Shown: piece by piece, positions 59,436 through 64,000 of the stretch
Numbering within the stretch: the stretch's first letter is position 1
How the letters are laid out: each line of letters starts with the position of its first letter
NCBI RefSeq assembly: GCF_005233835.1
Contig: NZ_SZQA01000031.1
Span: 52,374 to 116,373 of the forward strand
Origin: Herbidospora galbida
Lineage (GTDB): Bacteria > Actinomycetota > Actinomycetes > Streptosporangiales > Streptosporangiaceae
Direction: 5' to 3'
Length of the DNA: 64,000 nt
Notes under the pieces: generated by a model
Told to the model about the DNA's origin: nothing
What the model saw: the letters and a program-made list of their open reading frames with translations, nothing else
Databases searched by the model: none
Made by a program: the position numbers and the translations under genes

Positions 59436-59621
59436 CTAGCGGCGTCTCAGCGACCGCCGCCAGGAGAATCCACCGGGCAGGTCGACGCTGACCTGCTTTC
59501 CACCGTCGGCGCGCTTCGTGTAACGCACGCCACCCTTGCCGACGCTGTGGCCGACTCCGCCGCGCGAGAAGTTGATCCTGAACGGACCGATCTTGATCGT
59601 TTTTCGGAAGCCCCAACTCAT
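59436..59621 (-). CDS. Small DUF4236 protein
   Basis: A 61-residue protein. The N-terminus MSWGFRKTIKIGPFRINFSR and GGVGHSVGKGGVRYTKRADG match DUF4236, a short beta-rich family usually found at the start of longer bacterial and phage-associated proteins. It is basic and ends in RRSLRRR. The function is unknown. It is a single gene flanked by terminator hairpins. Confidence 0.75.
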   Translation of the reverse strand: MSWGFRKTIKIGPFRINFSRGGVGHSVGKGGVRYTKRADGGKQVSVDLPGGFSWRRSLRRR

Positions 59622-59732
59622 GACGTCCTGAACTACCCGAGAAATCGGGAATAAACGGGAACCGTCCCGAATCTGGGTGCTCCGGCGGTGCCCGTTTCGC
59701 CGCTGTGGTAGGGGCTGTGGCCCGGCGCAGGC

Positions 59733-60272
59733 CTAGGGCGTCGGGCCCGCTTCGGGGGCCGGGAGCGTGGCCGGCTCCTGGGGCTGCTGCGGCACGACGG
59801 GCTCACCCGAGTTCGGCCGCATGGGCGTCGGCTGGGTCACGGCGGGGGTGGAGACGGCGTGGTCCAGGCCCGGCATGCCCGGGAAGGCGGAGATCTGCGG
59901 CTGCCAGCCGAAGCCGCGTACCGCGGCCTCCTGCGTCGCCAGCACCGCCAGCCGCCGCAGCCCCGGATCGGTGTCGGCCGACAGCTCCACGTAGGCCGCG
60001 CAGACCCGTTCCTCGATATAGGCCGCCAGCCGGGCGGCCTGGGCGGCCGTGGCCACCTCGAAGGGCAGCTGGTAGGTGCCCGGCTCGGCCGGGGTCTCGC
60101 CCCGGCGCCGCATCAGGGTGCGCAGCTGGTCGCGGCGGGCCCGGTGGGCGTCGAACCCGGTCGTGGCGCGGACCCTGAGCGCGCCGGTCGTCTTGGCGCC
60201 GATGACGCCGTAGGCGTATACGGCGGCGTGCTCGGCGGCCAGCGCCTTCGAGAGCGCGACGGAGGCGCTCAC
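59733..60272 (-). CDS. Ferritin-like DUF4439 protein
   Basis: A 179-residue protein. Residues 1-145 form a four-helix bundle (ALSKALAAEHAAVYAYGVIG, LRRLAVLATQEAAVRGFGW) with conserved Glu and His positions of the DUF4439 ferritin-like family, and the last 35 residues are Pro-rich. It overlaps the end of the upstream lipoprotein gene by 4 bases. The pair is conserved before rimP in actinobacteria. Function unknown. Confidence 0.85.
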   Translation of the reverse strand: MSASVALSKALAAEHAAVYAYGVIGAKTTGALRVRATTGFDAHRARRDQLRTLMRRRGETPAEPGTYQLPFEVATAAQAARLAAYIEERVCAAYVELSADTDPGLRRLAVLATQEAAVRGFGWQPQISAFPGMPGLDHAVSTPAVTQPTPMRPNSGEPVVPQQPQEPATLPAPEAGPTP

Positions 60273-60736
60273 TTCAGCCGCCCGAGAGCCTGCGCGTGGA
60301 CGGCCTCACAGGCCCCCATGCTGGCCACCAGCTGGGCCACGACGGGCTTGGCTGCGGCCGCCTGCTCGGGCCGCGCGGCCGCTGCGGCACGCTCGGCCTC
60401 TTTCAGCGCTTCCACGGTCACCTCCGGGTTGACCACGGGGGTCGGGGTCGCGGCGGGGGAACCGGGTTCGGTCAGATGCCTGCGAAGGGCCGCCAGGTGG
60501 GCCAGATGGCGCTGCTGGAACGGCTGCAGCACGGGCGCCAGCTTCGCGTCGGACAGGGCGGCCTGCTGGTAGAGCGCGACCAGCTTCTCCTTGCCGCCGA
60601 TGAGCCCGGCCAGCAGCGCCGCATGTGGATCGGGGGAGGGCGAAGCCGCCGGTGACGCGGCCTCCTGACCCTTCGCGCAACCCACCAGCACCAGGCCGGC
60701 CCCGGCACCCAGAAGGGCACGCCGGGACAGGTTCAT
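60269..60736 (-). CDS. Lipoprotein partner of the DUF4439 protein
   Basis: A 155-residue protein with MNLSRRALLGAGAGLVLVGC, a twin-arginine-type signal followed by a lipobox (LVGC). A Ser-Pro linker and a helical domain with the pattern of a ferritin-like bundle follow (LVALYQQAALSDAKLAPVLQ, RHLAHLAALRRHL). It is probably exported folded and anchored outside the membrane, while its overlapping neighbour lacks a signal. ATG 60736 is preferred over GTG 60757. Confidence 0.78.
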   Translation of the reverse strand: MNLSRRALLGAGAGLVLVGCAKGQEAASPAASPSPDPHAALLAGLIGGKEKLVALYQQAALSDAKLAPVLQPFQQRHLAHLAALRRHLTEPGSPAATPTPVVNPEVTVEALKEAERAAAAARPEQAAAAKPVVAQLVASMGACEAVHAQALGRLK

Positions 60737-60772
60737 ACCGGACTCTCCCACAGGCACCCGCCCATGGTAGAG

Positions 60773-61073
60773 CGCTCCAGACTTTCCCCGACCCGCGCCA
60801 CACTGACGGGCCGCGCTCTAGCGGTGCGCAGGGCCGCTCCAGGCTCCCCCGGCCCGCGCCGCACTGACGGGCGGCGCCCTCGCGATGCGTAGCGCCGCCC
60901 CACACACCACCCGCGCCACACTGACGGGTCCTGCTCTAGCGGTGCGCAGAGCCGCCCCGCACTCCACCCGGCCCGCGCCGTACTGAAAGGTTCGCGTCGA
61001 CACTGATGGGTCCGCGATCTCGGGATGCCTAGAGCGCTCCAGGCTCCGCACGCCCCGCCACACGGGCGGGTTC
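60773..61073. repeat. Degenerate tandem repeat of about 60 bp
   Basis: Four to five imperfect units lie between the DUF4439 lipoprotein and rimP. CACTGACGGG occurs at 60801-60810, 60862-60871 and 60919-60928, and recognisable variants at 60981-60990 and 61001-61010. Each unit also has a GCTCTAGCGGTGCGCAG-like block and a GCCGCTCC-like block. AGAGCGCTCCAG flanks both sides (near 60776 and 61031). Spacings of 61, 57 and about 62 are not multiples of three, so it is not coding. It fills most of the 434-bp gap; the rimP promoter must lie at its right end. Confidence 0.75.
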
Positions 61074-61170
61074 GGGTTCGCGGGGCGCGGCGAGCGGTGC
61101 CGGTCTGTCGATAGGCTGTGGGCACGTTGGGCGAGGTACGCCCCCGATGGCCATTGGTAAGGAGGTCACC

Positions 61171-61671
61171 ATGGGCGAATCCGCCCGACGCGACCGCCTC
61201 GTGGCGCTGCTCGCCCCGGTCGTCGAGGCCGAAGGTCTCGACCTCGAAGACGTGACGGTCACCCCCGCCGGCAAGCGCCGGCTGGTGCGGGTGGTCGTCG
61301 ACCGTGACGGCGGCATCAGCCTCGACGACGTCTCCGAGGTCAGCCGTTCGGTCTCCGACCGGCTCGACGCGACCGACGCGCTCGGCGGCGGTCCCTACGT
61401 GCTGGAGGTCACCTCCCCCGGCGTCGACCGCCCGCTGACCGAGCCGCGTCACTGGCGCCGCGCGCGAGGCAGGCTGGTCAAGGCGGCGCTGGCCGACGGC
61501 ACCGGAGTCGAGGGCCGGATCCTCGACGCCGACGACGACGGCGTCGAGATCGAGACCGCCGGCCGTTTCGCGTACGCGGATCTGGCAAAGGGCAAGGTCC
61601 AGGTGGAGTTCCGTCATCTGGACGACGAGGACGAAGATGAAGAAGACATCGCAGACGGCGATGACGGCTGA
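61171..61671 (+). CDS. rimP: Ribosome maturation factor RimP
   Basis: A 166-residue protein needed for 30S subunit maturation. [20 protein letters not shown] and [20 protein letters not shown] are the N-terminal domain, [19 protein letters not shown] the link, and an Sm-like domain follows with an acidic tail ([16 protein letters not shown]). ATG 61171 is chosen because AAGGAGG lies 6 bases upstream. It is first in the rimP-nusA-ylxR-infB group. Confidence 0.93.
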   Translation: MGESARRDRLVALLAPVVEAEGLDLEDVTVTPAGKRRLVRVVVDRDGGISLDDVSEVSRSVSDRLDATDALGGGPYVLEVTSPGVDRPLTEPRHWRRARGRLVKAALADGTGVEGRILDADDDGVEIETAGRFAYADLAKGKVQVEFRHLDDEDEDEEDIADGDDG

Positions 61672-61682
61672 GGGGGAGCCTT

Positions 61683-62684
61683 GTGGACATTGACATGAGC
61701 GTCCTGCGCAGCCTTGAGCGGGAGAAGGACATCTCGTTCGACCTGGTCGTGAAGGCCATCGAGGACGCGCTGCTGATCGCCTACTTCCGCACCGAGGGCG
61801 CCGCGCAGAAGGCCCGCGCCCAGCTCGACCGCGTCTCCGGGCACGTGTCGATCCTGGCCGCCGAGATCGGCGAAGACGGTGAGATCCTCCGGGAGTACGA
61901 CGACACCCCGGGCAACTTCAGCCGCATCGCTGCGACCACCGCCAAGCAGGTCATCCTGCAGCAGCTCCGTGACGCCGAAGACGAGATCAACTTCGGGGAG
62001 TTCGCGAGCCGCGAGGGCGAGCTGGTGGCGGGCGTGATCCAGCAGGGCAAGGATCCCCGCGTCGTGCTGGTCGACCTCGGCAAGATCGAGGCCATCCTGC
62101 CGCACAACGAGCAGGTCCCCGGGGAGGAGTACGTCCACGGGGAGCGCATCCGCTGCTACGTGGTCCAGGTGAAGAAGGGCAACAAGGGCCCTTCGGTGAC
62201 CCTGAGCCGCACCCACCCGAACCTGGTGAAGAAGCTGTTCGCGCTGGAGGTCCCGGAGATCGCCGACGGCACCGTCGAGATCGCCGCCATCGCCCGCGAG
62301 GCCGGCCACCGCACCAAGATCGCGGTCCGCTCCCGCAAGCCCGGCGTCAACGCCAAGGGCGCCTGCATCGGCCCGATGGGCTCCCGGGTGCGCAACGTGA
62401 TGACCGAGCTCCACGGCGAGAAGATCGACATCATCGACTGGTCGGAGGATCCGGCCGACTTCGTCGGGAATGCGCTGTCGCCGGCGCGGGTTTCCCGAGT
62501 CGAGGTCGTCGACGCCGACGGCCGGGTCGCCCGGGTGACCGTCCCCGACTACCAGCTGTCGCTGGCGATCGGGAAAGAAGGGCAGAACGCCCGGCTGGCC
62601 GCGCGGCTGACCGGGTGGCGCATCGACATCAAGCCGGATACTCATGAGGCACCGGCCGATCCCGCAGATGCGTCGGCAAGGTAA
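61683..62684 (+). CDS. nusA: Transcription factor NusA
   Basis: A 333-residue protein of normal actinobacterial size. The N-terminal RNA-polymerase-binding domain ([20 protein letters not shown]) is followed by an S1 domain ([20 protein letters not shown], about 110-180) and two KH domains ([38 protein letters not shown]). It controls pausing, termination and antitermination. GGGGGAG precedes the GTG. It overlaps ylxR by about 41 bases. Confidence 0.95.
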   Translation: MDIDMSVLRSLEREKDISFDLVVKAIEDALLIAYFRTEGAAQKARAQLDRVSGHVSILAAEIGEDGEILREYDDTPGNFSRIAATTAKQVILQQLRDAEDEINFGEFASREGELVAGVIQQGKDPRVVLVDLGKIEAILPHNEQVPGEEYVHGERIRCYVVQVKKGNKGPSVTLSRTHPNLVKKLFALEVPEIADGTVEIAAIAREAGHRTKIAVRSRKPGVNAKGACIGPMGSRVRNVMTELHGEKIDIIDWSEDPADFVGNALSPARVSRVEVVDADGRVARVTVPDYQLSLAIGKEGQNARLAARLTGWRIDIKPDTHEAPADPADASAR

Positions 62685-62970
62685 GCTGGAATACGGTGAC
62701 CAGGCCGCCCCGCTGAGAACGTGCGTGGGCTGCCGGGTTCGCACGGCCAAGTCCGAGCTACTCCGACTGGTGGTGGCCGGGGATGTGATCATCCCTGACC
62801 TGCAGAAACGGCTCTCGGGACGCGGTGCTTCGCTGCACCCCTCCCTGACCTGCCTGCAGCTCGCAGATCGTCGCCGGGCGTTCACCCGCGCTTTCCGCGC
62901 GGAGGGAACGCTCGATCAGACGCGCTTGCGGGCCTACTTGGAGGACTTGACGAGGAAAGCCGCCGGGTGA
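62644..62970 (+). CDS. ylxR: YlxR-family RNA-binding protein
   Basis: A protein of about 108 residues (from ATG 62644; ATG 62668 would give 100). [20 protein letters not shown] is the diagnostic motif with the C-x-x-C pair, and [19 protein letters not shown] and [11 protein letters not shown] complete the domain. YlxR binds RNA and is thought to affect RNase P or translation. It overlaps the end of nusA in another frame, which couples the two genes. Confidence 0.9.
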   Translation: MRHRPIPQMRRQGKLEYGDQAAPLRTCVGCRVRTAKSELLRLVVAGDVIIPDLQKRLSGRGASLHPSLTCLQLADRRRAFTRAFRAEGTLDQTRLRAYLEDLTRKAAG

Positions 62971-63112
62971 ATGGTTACCAACTGTTTCGTAGGACGCCGA
63001 GTTGATGGGCGGAGTCAGATTGCTATGAGCGCCTGATGAGCACGCGGCAATGAGTACGTCCAGGTAGCGACGGTCCGGCGGCACAGCCTCCCGGGCCGAG
63101 TTAGGGAGTGCA

Positions 63113-64000
63113 GTGGCGAAGGTCCGGGTATACGAGCTCGCCAAGGAGTTCGGTGTTGAGAGCAAGGTCGTCATGGCCAAGCTCACCGAGATGGGCGAGT
63201 TCGTTCGATCGGCGTCTTCAACGATTGAGGCGCCGGTTGTCCGCAAACTGACGGAGGCGTTCGGTAAGGGCGACTCCAAGGGGGGCAAATCCCCCCGTCC
63301 GGCCCCACGGCCGGCACCCCGGCCGGTCGGCAACGACCAGGCCGGCAACGGCGCTCCGGCGTCGGCAACACCCACCGATTTCGGCAACCGGCCGATTCCC
63401 AAGCCGGGTCCGCGGCCTGCGCCGCGTCCCGTTCCCATGCCGCATCCGGCGCCGCAGCAGCCCGCTCCCCAGAGCGAGGCCGCCCCGCGTCCCGCGGCTC
63501 AGCCCGCCCAGGCTCCGCGCCCCGAGACGCCCCGTCCGGCGACTCCGAGTGCGCCCGCGGCGAGTGGCGGCCCCAGCGCCGGCCAGTCCGCGCCTTCCGG
63601 TCCGCGTCCCGGTCCCGGCCCGAAGCCGGGTCCCCGACCGGCTCCCGGTCCGCGTCCGGCCCCCGGCCCCGCGGCCGGCGGCGGTCGTGAGGGTCAGCGT
63701 CCGGGTGGGTCCGGCGGGCCCAAGCCGGGTCCCCGTGGCCCGCGTCCGGGTAACAACCCGTTCTCTTCCAACGCCAGTGGCATGGGCCAGCGGCCCGCGC
63801 GTCCCGGCGACCGTCCCGACCGTGGTGACCGTCCCGACCGGGGCGAGCACGGCGGTCAGCGGGGCGAGCACGCCGGTCACCGCGGTGACCGGCCCGACCG
63901 CGGTCCGCGTGAGGACCGTGGCGACCGCGGGCCCCGCGAGCCGCGCCGTGAGGGCGGTCCGCGTCCGGGTCCGGGCGGTCCGCGTCCCGGTCCCGCCGGT
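63113..64000 (+). CDS. infB: Translation initiation factor IF-2, N-terminal part
   Basis: The gene continues beyond the window; 296 codons are visible. [20 protein letters not shown] starts the conserved IF2 N-terminal subdomain (residues 1-55). From residue 60 on, the protein is a Pro/Gly/Arg-rich disordered linker with runs such as [13 protein letters not shown] and, from about residue 230, tandem GDRPDRG-like repeats, typical of actinomycete IF-2. The GTP-binding domain lies outside. The GTG has AGGGAG upstream. Confidence 0.93.
   Translation, partial: MAKVRVYELAKEFGVESKVVMAKLTEMGEFVRSASSTIEAPVVRKLTEAFGKGDSKGGKSPRPAPRPAPRPVGNDQAGNGAPASATPTDFGNRPIPKPGPRPAPRPVPMPHPAPQQPAPQSEAAPRPAAQPAQAPRPETPRPATPSAPAASGGPSAGQSAPSGPRPGPGPKPGPRPAPGPRPAPGPAAGGGREGQRPGGSGGPKPGPRGPRPGNNPFSSNASGMGQRPARPGDRPDRGDRPDRGEHGGQRGEHAGHRGDRPDRGPREDRGDRGPREPRREGGPRPGPGGPRPGPAG

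Noticed and set aside
60773..61073. CRISPR array
   Set aside because: The units are degenerate over their whole length with no constant repeat and unique spacers, and no cas genes are near.
60733..61617. A minus-strand frame crossing the tandem repeat and rimP
   Set aside because: The repeat spacings are not multiples of three, so the repeated peptide pattern is not maintained, and the frame runs opposite rimP.

Overview
The window is chromosomal DNA of a high-GC filamentous actinomycete. The order proS, ferritin-like DUF4439 pair, rimP, nusA, ylxR, infB at the right end is typical of actinobacteria. GTG starts, TAG-type -10 boxes, a DasR-type chitin-sugar locus, many solo regulators and secreted cellulose/chitin-active proteins suggest Streptosporangiaceae or a close relative; the genus is inferred, not shown. 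I found no rRNA, tRNA, CRISPR array, insertion sequence or prophage.

Layout. 1-5.0 kb: polyamine-type ABC transporter end, TetR repressor, FAD amine oxidoreductase and aldehyde dehydrogenase, a probable polyamine catabolic unit with a clear palindromic operator. 4.9-8.0 kb: small secreted cysteine-containing protein with a hairpin-rich leader, followed by an ABC-2 export system. 8.4-15.2 kb: GntR regulator, DasABC-like amino-sugar importer, cytoplasmic GH20 hexosaminidase and secreted CBM3-GH16 protein; a near-perfect DasR-type site lies in the divergent promoter region. 15.2-21.1 kb: ECF sigma factor with a putative membrane partner, AlkD-like protein, TetR, PhoD-like phosphatase and GH3 hexosaminidase. 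21.2-23.5 kb: tandem small secreted paralogues, ATP-grasp ligase and SDR. 23.5-27.6 kb: threonine-rich leader peptide with a classical attenuator, an editing-less threonyl-tRNA synthetase paralogue, aspartate aminotransferase and glutamate decarboxylase.

27.6-31.8 kb: ComB remnant, a two-gene solute-binding/VWA membrane system and a lipoprotein. 32.7-41.2 kb: GT87 mannosyltransferase-like protein, membrane sulfite-oxidase-like molybdoenzyme, methyltransferase, DUF2064 and GT2 proteins, a two-component system, an NDP-sugar epimerase and a decayed second copy of it. 41.3-49.6 kb: a tightly packed four-gene operon (GtrA, GT2-GT39 fusion, cellulose-synthase-like GT2, giant secreted sugar dehydrogenase with PKD and four DUF1349-like repeats) behind a promoter with two palindromes. 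49.9-57.4 kb: GntR, GNAT, CutC, MerR/Hsp20 pair, FprA and small membrane proteins. 57.5-64 kb: translation genes, with a degenerate 60-bp tandem repeat upstream of rimP; infB runs off the window.

The strongest new signal is the 23.56-23.66 kb attenuator: a 16-codon leaderless ORF with three consecutive Thr codons and mutually exclusive 1:2, 2:3 and 3:4 stems in front of a noncanonical ThrRS. Coordinates come from reading the sequence; family names rest on motif recognition without database searches.
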